Source of the DNA: Pseudomonadota bacterium
GTDB taxonomy: Bacteria > Pseudomonadota > Alphaproteobacteria > Micropepsales > Micropepsaceae
Assembly: GCA_016201105.1 (NCBI GenBank)
Contig: JACQDN010000045.1
Span: 24,367 to 88,366 of the forward strand
Length of the DNA stretch: 64,000 nt
Reading direction: 5' to 3'
Shown: piece by piece, positions 9,309 through 19,353 of the stretch
Numbering within the stretch: position 1 is the stretch's first letter
Layout of the letters: each line of letters opens with the position of its first letter
Translations under genes and position numbers: made by a program
The notes under the pieces: model-generated
What the model was told of the DNA's origin: nothing
Databases searched by the model: none
What the model saw: the letters and a program-made list of their open reading frames with translations, nothing else

Positions 9309-12215
9309 ATGACTCACGACGCCTTCGCTTCCGCCCCGGCGAAACTGCCCAAGCCTTTCGATCCGGCGCGCGCCGCGCGCACGCTCGCGGCCCTCGCGGA
9401 AGGCGAGGGTGGTTTCGCGCCGCCGCCCGCTTCGCGCGCGCTGCTCGAAGCGACGTTCGGCAATTCTCCGTATCTTGCGCGCCTCGCGCTGCGCGAGCGC
9501 GCCTTCCTGCAGGATCTGATCGCGCGCGGGCCTGAGGCCGTCACGCCACAGATCGAAGCGGCGGCGAACCAAGCGGACGCCGCTCCCGATTCCGCCACCG
9601 CGATGACGATCCTGCGCCGTGCCAAACGTCAGGCCGCGCTCACCATCGCGCTCGCGGATATCTCGGGCCTGTGGACCGTTGACGAGGTCACCGCGGCGCT
9701 GACGCGCTTTGCCGATGCCTGCGTCGGCGGCGCGCTGCGCTTCCTGCTGCGCCAGACGGCGGCGCAAGCGCAGTACGCCGAACGCGATCCCGCAAAACTC
9801 GAACGCGACACCGGCCTCATCATTCTGGCGATGGGCAAATACGGCGCTTTCGAACTCAATTATTCCAGCGACATCGATCTCGTCACCTTCTACGACGCGC
9901 GCCGCTTTCCCTTTGCCAAGAAAGGCGATCCGCGCGGCGCCGCCGTCGATATCGTCAAGGGCGTCGTCAAGCTCCTCTCCGAGACGACGGCGGACGGTTA
10001 TGTCTTTCGCACCGATCTGCGCCTGCGCCCCGATGCGGGCGCCACCCAGATCGCCATCTCCACCGAGGCCGCCGAGCTCTACTACGAAGGCATGGGCCAG
10101 AATTGGGAGCGCGCGGCGATGATCAAGGCGCGCGCTTGTGCCGGCGATCTGATGGCGGCGGCGCAATTCCAGAAATCGATCGAGCCGTTCGTGTGGCGGC
10201 GCAATCTCGATTACGCGGCGATCGAGGACATCCACTCCATCAAGCGCCAGATCCACGCCCATGGCGGCCACGGCGCCATCGCGGTGGCGGGTCACAACAT
10301 CAAGCTCGGACGCGGCGGCATCCGCGAGATCGAATTCTTCGCGCAGACCCAGCAGCTCATTCTGGGTGGGCGCAATCCGGCGCTGCGCCCGCGCGCGACG
10401 CTGGAAGCCATCGAGGCGCTGCGCCAGCGCGGACTGGTGAGCGACGCGACGGCTTCAGATCTCACCTAAGCCTATCGCTTCCTGCGCACCCTCGAACATC
10501 GCTTGCAGATGATCGAAGACGAGCAGACGCATACCCTGCCCAAAAGCGACGAAGGCATCGCCCACGTCGCTTGCTTTGCCGGCTTCGAGACCGTGGAGGA
10601 ATTCGGCATTGCGCTGCGCCAGCGCCTGGAAACCGTGCAGGGCCACTATGCCCGGCTGTTCGAGCGCTCCGCCCCGCTCGCCTCCACCAAGGGCAGCCTC
10701 GTCTTCACCGGCGTGGAAGACGATCCCGAAACCATCGAAACGCTGCAGGGCCTGGGCTTTCGCGACGCCAGCCATGTCGCGGGCGCCATCCGCGCCTGGC
10801 ATCACGGCCGCATTCGCGCCACGCGCAGCGCGCGCGCCCGCGAGCTGCTGACGCGACTGGTGCCGCCCCTGCTCGAGGCACTCGCGGCCACCGCCGATCC
10901 CGATGTCGCGTTCGCGCAGTTCGACCGCTTCCTCTCGCGGCTACCCGGCGGCGTGCAGCTCTTCTCCATGCTGCTGGCCAATACCGGCCTCTTGAAGCTG
11001 ATCGCCGAAGTGGCAGGCTCGGCGCCGCGCATCGCCGATCATCTGGCGCGTTTTCCCACCGTGCTCGATGCGCTGATCGATCCGGAATTCTTGGGCGAGC
11101 TGCCCTCGCGTGCGCGTCTGGGCAGATTGCTGGCCGAACAGCTTTCGGCCGCGCGCGACTATGAAGGTGTGCTGGACGCGGCGCGCTGTTTCGCCAAAGA
11201 GCAGATCTTCCGTGTCGGCGTGCAGATCATCCAGGGCGCCGCCAAGGCCGACGAAGCGGGCCCGGCGCTCGCTGCCATCGCCGAATGCGTGATTGCGGGT
11301 CTGCTCCCCGCCGTCGAACGCGAACTGGGTGAAAGCGTCGGCCAAGTGGAGCAGGGCGAATTCGCCGTCATCGCCATGGGCAAGCTCGGCGGGCGCGAGA
11401 TGACGGCGGAATCCGATCTCGATCTGATCTTCGTCTACGACGCGCCTGAGGGCATCGAGAACTCAGACGGCGCCAAACCGCTGCCGGTCAGCGTCTACTA
11501 CGCACGCCTCGCTCAGCGTCTCATTGCGGCGCTGACCACGTTGACGAGCGAAGGCGGGCTCTACGAGGTGGACATGCGCCTGCGCCCCACCGGCAACAAG
11601 GGCCCGGTGGCGGTGAGCCTGGAATCCTTCACCCGCTATCACGCGAGCGAAGCCTGGACCTGGGAGCGCCTCGCGCTCACTCGCGCGCGGGTCATCCTGG
11701 CGCCGGTGAGATTGCGCGCGAACGTCGAACGCGCCATCCGCGACACACTCACCGCTGTGTCCGACCGCGCCAAGCTCTTCAAGGACGCGCGCGAAATGCG
11801 CGAGAAGCTGGCGACGCAGTTCCCTGGAAAGAACCGCTGGGATCTGAAATATGCGCCGGGCGGCCTGATTGACATCGAATTCATCGCCCAGGCCTTGCAG
11901 CTGCGCGATGCGGCGGTCGCACCTCAGGTACTGCAGACGAACACCATCGCCGCGCTGCAGGCGCTGGAAAAATCCGGCGCGCTCGCGAAGGCGGATGCAT
12001 CGACGCTGACCCAAGCCGCCGAACTCGAGCACGCCCTGATGCAAGTCCTGCGTATCGCACTGGACGCCACACTCGATCCCGAGGCCGCGACGCCGGGGCT
12101 TAAAGCGCTCCTGCTGCGCGCCAGCGGGGCTCCGGATTTCGAAGCGCTGGAGCTGCGCCTCGCCGATCTAATGATCCGTGTACGGAGTATATTTGACCGC
12201 GTAATGGCGCGTTAA
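9309..12215 (+). pseudogene. glnE: Bifunctional glutamine synthetase adenylyltransferase/deadenylase, interrupted by in-frame TAA at 10467-10469
   Basis: First part has MGKYGAFELNYSSDIDLV (AR-type); second has MGKLGGREMTAESDLDLIFVYD (AT-type); same frame across the stop: ...SDLT*AYRFLRTLEHRLQMIEDEQTHTLP. Confidence 0.9.
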
Positions 12216-12216
12216 T

Positions 12217-12373
12217 AATCACCTCCCCCTTGTGGGGAGGTCGAAATTTGCGAAGCAAATTTCGGGTGGGGGGAAGCGTTAAAGAATGGAGCGCGCTTTT
12301 CACCACTTCCCCCCGCCCGAAAAATCTTCGCTGCGCTCAGATTTTTCGACCTCCCCACAAGGGGGAGGTGATA
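12217..12373. repeat. Palindromic intergenic repeat (copy R3) between convergent glnE and potA-like genes
   Basis: aatcacctcccccttgtggggaggtcgaaatttgcgaagcaaatttcggg...cccgaaaaatcttcgctgcgctcagatttttcgacctccccacaagggggaggtgat. Confidence 0.9.
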
Positions 12374-12374
12374 C

Positions 12375-13454
12375 CTAGATCGGCAAAATCACCATCGCCT
12401 CCGCCGGCCACGAAAGATACACCGTCTCGCCGCCGCTCAATCCTGCGCTACCCATCCGCCCCACATTCTGCGTCGCGACCGACACCGGTTCCTGCAATCC
12501 CTCCACGATGACATTGAAATGACTGCGCTCGCCGAGGTAGGCCGATGCCGAGATCTTTCCTGCAACACTGCTATCAATCTTTGCCAACGAGAGTGAAATC
12601 TTTTCCGGACGAACGGCAATCAGTACCGACGCGCCGCTCGCAAACGAATCCGCTGTCGCCTGCAGCGTGCCAAGTGGGCCCGCATCGATCGCGATCCTGC
12701 CATTCTGAACGCCACTCACCGTGCCCTCGAAGAAATTCATCGTGCCGATGAAGTCGGCGACTTCGCGGCAATTGGGTTGCTCGTAGAGCGTGCGCGGTTC
12801 GGCGACCTGCAGCACTTTGCCGTTCGACATCACCGCGATGCGGTCGGACATCGACAGCGCTTCTTCCTGATCGTGCGTCACGAACACAAATGTAATGCCG
12901 ACATTCTTCTGCAATTGGCGCAGCTCGATCTGCATCGCCTCGCGCAGGCGCTTGTCGAGCGCGCCCAGCGGCTCGTCGAGCAGCAACACTTTCGGCCGCC
13001 GCACCAGCGCGCGCGCCAGCGCCACGCGCTGACGTTGTCCGCCGGAAAGCTCGTCGGCGCGGCGCATCCCGAACCCGGAAAGCTTGATCATCGCCAGCGC
13101 CTCTTCCACCCGTGCGGTCAACTCGGCCCGCGGAAGCCTCAACTTTCGTAGTCCGTAGGCGATGTTGTCGAACACGTTCAGATGCGGAAAAATCGCGTAG
13201 GACTGGAACACCATGTTCGACGGCCGCCGGTTGGGGGGAATAGCCGTTACCGCGTTGTTATCGATGAAAATTTCACCATCGGTAGGAAAATCGAAACCGG
13301 CGATCATTCTGAGCAACGTCGTCTTGCCGCAGCCCGATGGTCCGAGCAGGGAAAAGAACTCGCCGCGCCGGATTTTAAGGTCGGCCGCGTCGACGGCGGT
13401 GACGGCGCCGAAGCGCTTGGTGACGCGATCGATATGGATATAGGCCTCGCTCAT
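12375..13454 (-). CDS. potA: Spermidine/putrescine-type ABC transporter ATP-binding protein
   Basis: LLGPSGCGKTTLLRMIAGF Walker A, LSGGQRQRVALARAL signature, TOBE-like C-terminus; start MSEAYIHIDRVTKRFG. Confidence 0.88.
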   Translation of the reverse strand: MSEAYIHIDRVTKRFGAVTAVDAADLKIRRGEFFSLLGPSGCGKTTLLRMIAGFDFPTDGEIFIDNNAVTAIPPNRRPSNMVFQSYAIFPHLNVFDNIAYGLRKLRLPRAELTARVEEALAMIKLSGFGMRRADELSGGQRQRVALARALVRRPKVLLLDEPLGALDKRLREAMQIELRQLQKNVGITFVFVTHDQEEALSMSDRIAVMSNGKVLQVAEPRTLYEQPNCREVADFIGTMNFFEGTVSGVQNGRIAIDAGPLGTLQATADSFASGASVLIAVRPEKISLSLAKIDSSVAGKISASAYLGERSHFNVIVEGLQEPVSVATQNVGRMGSAGLSGGETVYLSWPAEAMVILPI

Positions 13455-14278
13455 GCTCCCACCATCGGCCGCTTGCCTTTCTCGATCCCGTGGCTGCGAA
13501 CGAACTCCGCGAACACCACCAGGACGGTCGATGCCATGAGGATCAAAGCGCCAAGCGCCAGCACCGTCGGCAGTTTGTAGGGAAAGCGCAGTTGACCCCA
13601 GATGTAGATCGGCAACGTCGCGTCGGTGCCGGCTAGAAAATAGGCGATGAGAAAATCGTCGAACGAGACCATGAAGGTGAGCAGAAGGCTCGAAATGATG
13701 GCGGGCAGCACCAGCGGAAACGTCACCCGCCAGAATGTCATCCAGCCCGATTCGCCGAGGTCGAGCGAGGCTTCCTCCAAACTCTTGTCGAAGCCTTCCA
13801 TGCGCGACATCAGCACGGTGATCGCAAAGGGAATGCAGATCACCACATGTCCCAGCACCACCGTCATCAGCGACAGCGGAATGGCGACGGCGTTGAGAAG
13901 GATAAGAAGCGAGATGCCGAGCACGATTTCCGGGACGAAGAGCGACAGACTGATCAGCCCCAGGATGCTCGCGTCGCCCGGCAGGCGATAGCGTGTCAGT
14001 GCCTTGGCGGCAGGAACCGCGAGAATAGTCGAAACCAGTGCGGCCGTGATGCCGACCTTCAAACTGTTCCACAGCGCCTGCTGGACCGCGCTGTCCACCC
14101 ATACTTGCGCGTACCACTGGGTGGTGAAGCCCGAGAGCGGAAAGGCGATGAACATGGAATTGTTGAAGGAGAACAGCGGCAGGAACATCACCGGTACGTA
14201 GAGAAACGCGAGATACAGAATCGCGTAGGCGAGAAGCCCGCGTCCCTTCCTTGGCCTTTGGGTGCGCCGCGCGCTCAT
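13451..14278 (-). CDS. potC: ABC transporter permease, PotC-like
   Basis: Six-TM permease with EAA-type loop (EEASLDLGESGWMTFWRVTFPLVLPAI); 4-bp overlaps with neighbours. Confidence 0.85.
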   Translation of the reverse strand: MSARRTQRPRKGRGLLAYAILYLAFLYVPVMFLPLFSFNNSMFIAFPLSGFTTQWYAQVWVDSAVQQALWNSLKVGITAALVSTILAVPAAKALTRYRLPGDASILGLISLSLFVPEIVLGISLLILLNAVAIPLSLMTVVLGHVVICIPFAITVLMSRMEGFDKSLEEASLDLGESGWMTFWRVTFPLVLPAIISSLLLTFMVSFDDFLIAYFLAGTDATLPIYIWGQLRFPYKLPTVLALGALILMASTVLVVFAEFVRSHGIEKGKRPMVGA

Positions 14279-15195
14279 TTCACCCTCGCGACGGCGGCTC
14301 TGAGCGCCTGCACGGTAAGCAGCGTGATGATCCCGACCGCTGCCATGCTGGCGATCGCCACCGCCGCGCCAAGCGGCCAGTCGCCTACTTTGGTGAACTG
14401 CACCTCGATGATATTGGCGATCATCACCCCTTCGCTGCCGCCCACCAGCGCGGGCGAGACATAGTCGCCCGTCGTCGGCACGAAGATCAGAACCGCGGCG
14501 CCGATCACGCCGGGCAGCGACAGTGGCAGGGTGATGCGGAAGAAGCGCCGGATCGCTCCGTCGCCGAGATCGGCGGCGGCTTCGAGCAGCGAGCGGTCGA
14601 TTTTTTCCAGGCTCACATAGATCGGCAGGATCGCGAACGCGGCCCAGGCGTGGGCCAGCGTGATGACGACCGCGAAAGGATTGTAGAGCAGGAATTCCAG
14701 CGGCTCATGGATGATGCCCAGACTCATCAGCCCGGAATTGATGACGCCGTCGTAGCCCAGGATGATCTTCCAGGCGAAGACGCGCAGCAGATAGCTCGTC
14801 CAGAACGGAATGGTCAGAAGGATAAGCCAGAGGAATTTCGATTTCTGCACCCGGAAGGCGACGAAATAGGCCATCGGATAGGCCAGCAGCACCGTCACCA
14901 GCGTGACGACGGAGGAAATCGCGATCGAGCGGTAGAAGAGGGCGCGATAGGTGTCGCGCCCGAACGTCGTGCCGTATTGGTCGAGCGTAAAGTGGGTGCT
15001 GAGGACGTAACCCTCTTGCGACCAAAAGCTGTAAAGCGCCAGCAGCGCCATGGGGGCTGCGAGCGCCAAGAGCATGATGACCATGGTCGGCGAGAGCAGC
15101 GTGTAGCCGCGCAAAGTTTCGGAGCGGCGATAGAGCATGCGCGGCCAGGCGGCGATGCCCGGTGTTTGTCGTTCCCCCGCGCTTCCAACCGCCAT
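14275..15195 (-). CDS. potB: ABC transporter permease, PotB-like
   Basis: Permease with EAA-type loop (EAAADLGDGAIRRFFRITLPLSLPGV); overlaps the next gene. Confidence 0.85.
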   Translation of the reverse strand: MAVGSAGERQTPGIAAWPRMLYRRSETLRGYTLLSPTMVIMLLALAAPMALLALYSFWSQEGYVLSTHFTLDQYGTTFGRDTYRALFYRSIAISSVVTLVTVLLAYPMAYFVAFRVQKSKFLWLILLTIPFWTSYLLRVFAWKIILGYDGVINSGLMSLGIIHEPLEFLLYNPFAVVITLAHAWAAFAILPIYVSLEKIDRSLLEAAADLGDGAIRRFFRITLPLSLPGVIGAAVLIFVPTTGDYVSPALVGGSEGVMIANIIEVQFTKVGDWPLGAAVAIASMAAVGIITLLTVQALRAAVARVK

Positions 15196-15297
15196 GCTTG
15201 ATCCCCTGACGCAACGGCGTGCTTGAAGCGCGGATTGTTAGGAACTCATTGGCAGGTGCGCAACCTCACACCAACAATCAATTCCATCATCCCAATC

Positions 15298-15410
15298 CGT
15301 CATGGCCGGCCAAGCGAAGCGCGTGCCGGCCAGGATCTCGATGCGATTAGGTTCGCGCGAAAACGATTGACTAGGGCGATCCTGGGTTGGGACAAGCCCG
15401 GCCATGACGG
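15298..15410. repeat. Intergenic inverted repeat, ccgtcatggccgg...ccggccatgacgg type
   Basis: Terminal inverted arms ccgtcatggccgg / ccggccatgacgg. Confidence 0.8.
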
Positions 15411-15422
15411 AAGTAGGTTGGT

Positions 15423-16031
15423 TTAGGAGCTAAACGCTGCGAGCCGTTTCTCAAGTGCGGTGCGCACCTGCGGCCATTCCGAAGCGAGAATCGAGAAAAA
15501 GACCGTGTCGCGGAAATAGCCCTGCGGCATCCACATATGGCCGCGCAGGATGCCGTCCTGCTTGGCGCCCAGCTTCAGGATCGCCGCGCGTGAGCGCGCA
15601 TTGCGCGAATCGGTCTTGAGGTAGACGCAGTTGTATCCGGCGTCGAAAGCGTTTTTTAGGAGCAGGAGCTTCGCCTCGGGATTGATCGCCGTGCCTTGAG
15701 CCTCGGCCACATACCATGTCGCGCCGATCTCGACTCGCGCGTCGTTCGGCAAGATGTCGAGATAGGAGGTCGAGCCGACGATGGCGCCGTCTGAAAGGCG
15801 TCGCACGGCATAGGCGATCCTGCTGGCGCGCGCCGTGGCGGTGTCGATATGCGCGATCCAGTCTTCGAACTTGCTGGCATTGCCGACATCCGGAATGTGT
15901 TTGAACAGCGTGGCGTCGCTGCCCGCCCGCTTCAGCTCCGCGTGGTGGCGCGGCTCGATCGGCTCGAGCGCGATAAAGCGCCCGGCGAGGGTGCCTGTAT
16001 TAAGAGGCGTGACGGCTTTCGCCGCGGTCAC
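15423..16031 (-). CDS. GNAT-family N-acetyltransferase
   Basis: LAGRFIALEPIEPRHHAELKRA...IGATWYVAEAQGTAINPEAKLLLLKNAFD...NARSRAAILKLGAKQDGILRGHMW; GTG start at 16031. Confidence 0.85.
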   Translation of the reverse strand: MTAAKAVTPLNTGTLAGRFIALEPIEPRHHAELKRAGSDATLFKHIPDVGNASKFEDWIAHIDTATARASRIAYAVRRLSDGAIVGSTSYLDILPNDARVEIGATWYVAEAQGTAINPEAKLLLLKNAFDAGYNCVYLKTDSRNARSRAAILKLGAKQDGILRGHMWMPQGYFRDTVFFSILASEWPQVRTALEKRLAAFSS

Positions 16032-16888
16032 GGCACCAACCGCTTGATCCACTCCGGCAGCGCAAAGCAGGCCGCGTGGATGGCCGGGTTGTAGTAGTCG
16101 GTCTTGAGCTTGGCGCGTTTGTAGGCTGCCGCCGCGCGCTTGAGGCCGGCCGGCGTGCCGAGCCGCTTGCCCTTGCCGGCCCAGCTGAGCGCCATGAAGC
16201 CGCCGATGTAGCTCGGCACCACCGTCAGATAGAGACCCGATTGCGGAAAGAACTCGGCGAGCTCCTTGAGGGCGTCGGTGATCTCCCACGGCTGGTAGAA
16301 CGGCACGCCCGTCTGGAAGGTGGCGAAGCCTCCCGGCTTCAGCGCGTTCCTCACGCGGTCGTAGAAGGTCTCGCCGAACAGCGCCTTGCCGGGCCCGACG
16401 GGATCCGGCCGATCGGCCACAATGAGGTCGAAGCGGCCTTTGCTGGCCGGGCGGCCGAGATATTCGAAGGCATCGGCGATCTCGATGGTGAGTCGCTTGT
16501 CCTTGAAGGCCTTGGCGTTGATCTCGGCGAAGTGCTCGCGGCAGCGCTCGACCACCTGCCCGTCGATATCCACAAGAACGACCTCTTTCACGCCTTTGTG
16601 CTTGAGCGCCTCGTCGGCGATGGAGAGATCGCCGCCGCCCACCACCATCACGCGCTGGGCTTTGCCGTGCTCGAGCAGCGGCAAATGTGTCAGCATTTCG
16701 GCGTAGGCGCTCTCGTCGCGGGTGGTGATCTGGACGATGTCGTCGAGCGTCATGACGCGGCCGTTGGCGACCGTGTCGAAGATTTTAATGCGCTGATATT
16801 GGCTTTTTTCGTCGACGAGCGGCTTGCCGGAGAGCTCCATGCTCTGGGCGTAGCCCTTGTGAAGACGCTCTTTGATGAAGCTCGGCAT
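16028..16888 (-). CDS. speE: Spermidine synthase
   Basis: VMVVGGGDLSIADEALKH, VLVDIDGQVVE, DLIVADRPDPVGPG. Confidence 0.92.
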   Translation of the reverse strand: MPSFIKERLHKGYAQSMELSGKPLVDEKSQYQRIKIFDTVANGRVMTLDDIVQITTRDESAYAEMLTHLPLLEHGKAQRVMVVGGGDLSIADEALKHKGVKEVVLVDIDGQVVERCREHFAEINAKAFKDKRLTIEIADAFEYLGRPASKGRFDLIVADRPDPVGPGKALFGETFYDRVRNALKPGGFATFQTGVPFYQPWEITDALKELAEFFPQSGLYLTVVPSYIGGFMALSWAGKGKRLGTPAGLKRAAAAYKRAKLKTDYYNPAIHAACFALPEWIKRLVP

Positions 16889-17223
16889 GGCGCTCTCTCC
16901 GCTCGTGGACGCGTTGCAAGGCGCGCCTTCTAAGGCGCGACGAGCGGCTGTGTCCACTGCCTCGCGCGCGTGTTCACAGCCTCCTCGCACGGCGCCAAAG
17001 CGGTCGAGAGCAATGTGACAGCGCCACACCTTCAGGAAAAATTGACGCTTGGGTGACAAAATTTCTTGCATGAGGAAGCGACACGCATATATTCGCATCG
17101 TTCCGGTGACGGGACGAAGCGGCGAGGCGGCCTTCCGTCCGCCGCTTTCTTCTTAAGCAGCGCGTCCGGAAGTCGTGAGGCCAAGGCGCAGGTGTCAACC
17201 TTAAAGAAGGGTAGGTGCCCGAA

Positions 17224-17703
17224 ATGGCTAGACTGCAACTGGTAGCCGCGAACAAAGAGGCCAAGGCGCCTCGCGTCCGCACTTCGGCAAGAACCGTAAC
17301 CGCCGTCGTCCCGCCCAAGGCGAACGACGAACACAAAGATCATTTCATCACCCGCAACGGGCTGACCTTCGCCGGCAGCCACCTGATCATCGATCTGTGG
17401 GAGGCCGAAGGCCTCGACGACCGCGATCGTATCGAGCAGGCGTTGATCGATGCAGTGAAGGAATCAGGCGCAACCCTGCTTCATATCCATCTGCACACCT
17501 TCACCGATGGCGGCGGCGTCTCAGGCGTTGCCGTGCTGGCGGAGAGCCACATCAGCGTGCACACATGGCCCGAGAGGGGTTATGCGGCGTTCGATGTGTT
17601 CATGTGCGGCGATGCGGAGCCTCGTAACGCGCTCGGCGTGTTCAAGCGCGCGTTCAATCCGGGCCGCATCGTGATCGGTGAGCACAAGCGCGGCGTGCTT
17701 TAA
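17224..17703 (+). CDS. speD: S-adenosylmethionine decarboxylase proenzyme
   Basis: HIHLHTFTDGGGVSGVAVLAESHISVHTWPERGYAAFDVFMCG; pyruvoyl-type motif AESHIS. Confidence 0.93.
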   Translation: MARLQLVAANKEAKAPRVRTSARTVTAVVPPKANDEHKDHFITRNGLTFAGSHLIIDLWEAEGLDDRDRIEQALIDAVKESGATLLHIHLHTFTDGGGVSGVAVLAESHISVHTWPERGYAAFDVFMCGDAEPRNALGVFKRAFNPGRIVIGEHKRGVL

Positions 17704-17862
17704 GTCCACGAAATCGATCTTTTCCGCATTAACCAAGCGCGGAGATGGCCAGTTGCGGCCATTTCCGCCGCTGGGCCGCGCCATTATCCTGGCGTGATAG
17801 TTAGTTCTCGTTAACCGCGCCCGAACGGCTTTGGCGGACAATAGGCGCGCGGGAGAAGGCGA

Positions 17863-19353
17863 GTGGTGGAGCGTTACGACGCGTGCGTTATCGGCGCGGG
17901 CGCGGATGGTTTGGCCGCCGCCATCATGCTCGCACGCGCCAAGCTCAAAACGATTCTGATCGAGCGCAGCGAGCGCCCCGGGGGGCGGCTGCAAACGCGC
18001 GAATTCCATCCCGGCTTTCGCGCCTCGCCGTTCATGGACGAAGTCGCGCCGATTCCCAACGAGATCTTCTGGTCTTTCGATCTGGCGCGGCAGGGCGCGA
18101 TTCTCGCTTCATCATCTTCTTCCATCGCGTTATGGCCGGGCTCGCAGAGCGTGCTGCGGCTATCGCAGCAACCGCTCCTGCGCGACGCTGCGGTCCTCTC
18201 TCGCGAAGTGATCGAGCGGGTCGCCGATGACGCGCATCAGGCTCCTCCTCGCCGCAGCTTGTTCTCCCGCCCGCTGCCCCCGAGAACCTGGCCGGGCGAG
18301 GCGTGGGCGAATCACGCGCTCGCTGGTCTGCTCGCGGAGCAGGCGCGCGACGCCCTGGATGTCCCCCACTTGGCGGCGCTGGCGCTGACGGGCCGTGCCG
18401 CCGATCCATACCTCAGCGGCTCAGCGCTGCATCTTCTCGCGCCGGCTACCGGCGGATCGGGCATGCCCATCGGCGGACTTGGCTCGCTCGCCCATGCGCT
18501 CGCCCATGCCGCGGAAAGCGAAGGCGTCGCGTTCTCCTATGGGCTCGATGTCAGTGACCTGCGCCACAACAAAGACCGCGTCACCGGCGCTTGCCTCGCC
18601 GACGGTACCGAGATCGCCGCCCGCGCCGTGATCACCACGCTCGACCTCAAGCGCAGCTTCCTGTCGCTGTTCAAATGGAATGAGCTGCCCGCGCCGGTGG
18701 CCAAGCGCGTGAGCGGTTTTCGCATGGCGGGCGGCACTGCGCGCCTGCTTCTGGCGCTTGAGCGGCCACCCGAACTGTCCGCTGCGAGGCTTGCGGGCGC
18801 CGAAATGGCGCGCGGATCCATCCATATCGCGCCGGACATGCGCGCCCAGGCCGATGCCTACGCGGCTTGGCGCGGCGGCACCGTCCCGGAGCGGCCGCCG
18901 ATCTCGCTTCGCCTCGTCAGCGCCGTCGATCCAAGTCTGGCGCCCATCGGCCAGGCCACGATAACGGTCACACTCGGCTCTATTCCGTTTCGCCTCTTCG
19001 ATGGCGGCTGGACCAAGGAGAAGCGCGATCAGCTTCAGTCGCGCGCGCTTGATCGGATCGAGGATGTGCTGCCGGGGATCAAGGCGCGTCTTCTCCACGT
19101 CGAGGTCATCGCGCCGCCCGACATCGAAGACGCTCTCGGCCTCACCGAGGGCGATCTCTGGGGCGGCGAGATCGCCGGCGACCAGATGCTGGGTCTGCGC
19201 CCCTGGAGCGATATGTCCGGCCCGCGCACGCCGATGCGGGGCCTCTATCTCGCAGGCCCGTCATCGGCCCTCGGGCCGCTCGCGACTTGTGCCGCAGGCG
19301 TCGCGGCCGCGGGAGCCTTGATCGGCGATGCCAAAGCGGGCCGGCTCAAATGA
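17863..19353 (+). CDS. FAD-dependent oxidoreductase (phytoene-desaturase/amine-oxidase-like)
   Basis: YDACVIGAGADGLAAAIMLARAKLKTILIERSERPGGR dinucleotide-binding motif; YLAGPSSALGPLATCAAGVAAAGAL C-terminal FAD motif. Confidence 0.87.
   Translation: MVERYDACVIGAGADGLAAAIMLARAKLKTILIERSERPGGRLQTREFHPGFRASPFMDEVAPIPNEIFWSFDLARQGAILASSSSSIALWPGSQSVLRLSQQPLLRDAAVLSREVIERVADDAHQAPPRRSLFSRPLPPRTWPGEAWANHALAGLLAEQARDALDVPHLAALALTGRAADPYLSGSALHLLAPATGGSGMPIGGLGSLAHALAHAAESEGVAFSYGLDVSDLRHNKDRVTGACLADGTEIAARAVITTLDLKRSFLSLFKWNELPAPVAKRVSGFRMAGGTARLLLALERPPELSAARLAGAEMARGSIHIAPDMRAQADAYAAWRGGTVPERPPISLRLVSAVDPSLAPIGQATITVTLGSIPFRLFDGGWTKEKRDQLQSRALDRIEDVLPGIKARLLHVEVIAPPDIEDALGLTEGDLWGGEIAGDQMLGLRPWSDMSGPRTPMRGLYLAGPSSALGPLATCAAGVAAAGALIGDAKAGRLK

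Noticed and set aside
9189-10295. 368-aa minus-strand ORF
   Set aside because: Antisense to glnE.
10467-10503. Programmed stop-codon readthrough or deliberate gene split in glnE
   Set aside because: No readthrough context or selenocysteine-type element (stop is TAA) and no evidence for a second RBS; simple nonsense mutation or sequence error preferred.
17050-17220. Possible riboswitch/leader upstream of speD
   Set aside because: A small GC-rich hairpin is present but I could not match it to any known polyamine/SAM leader.
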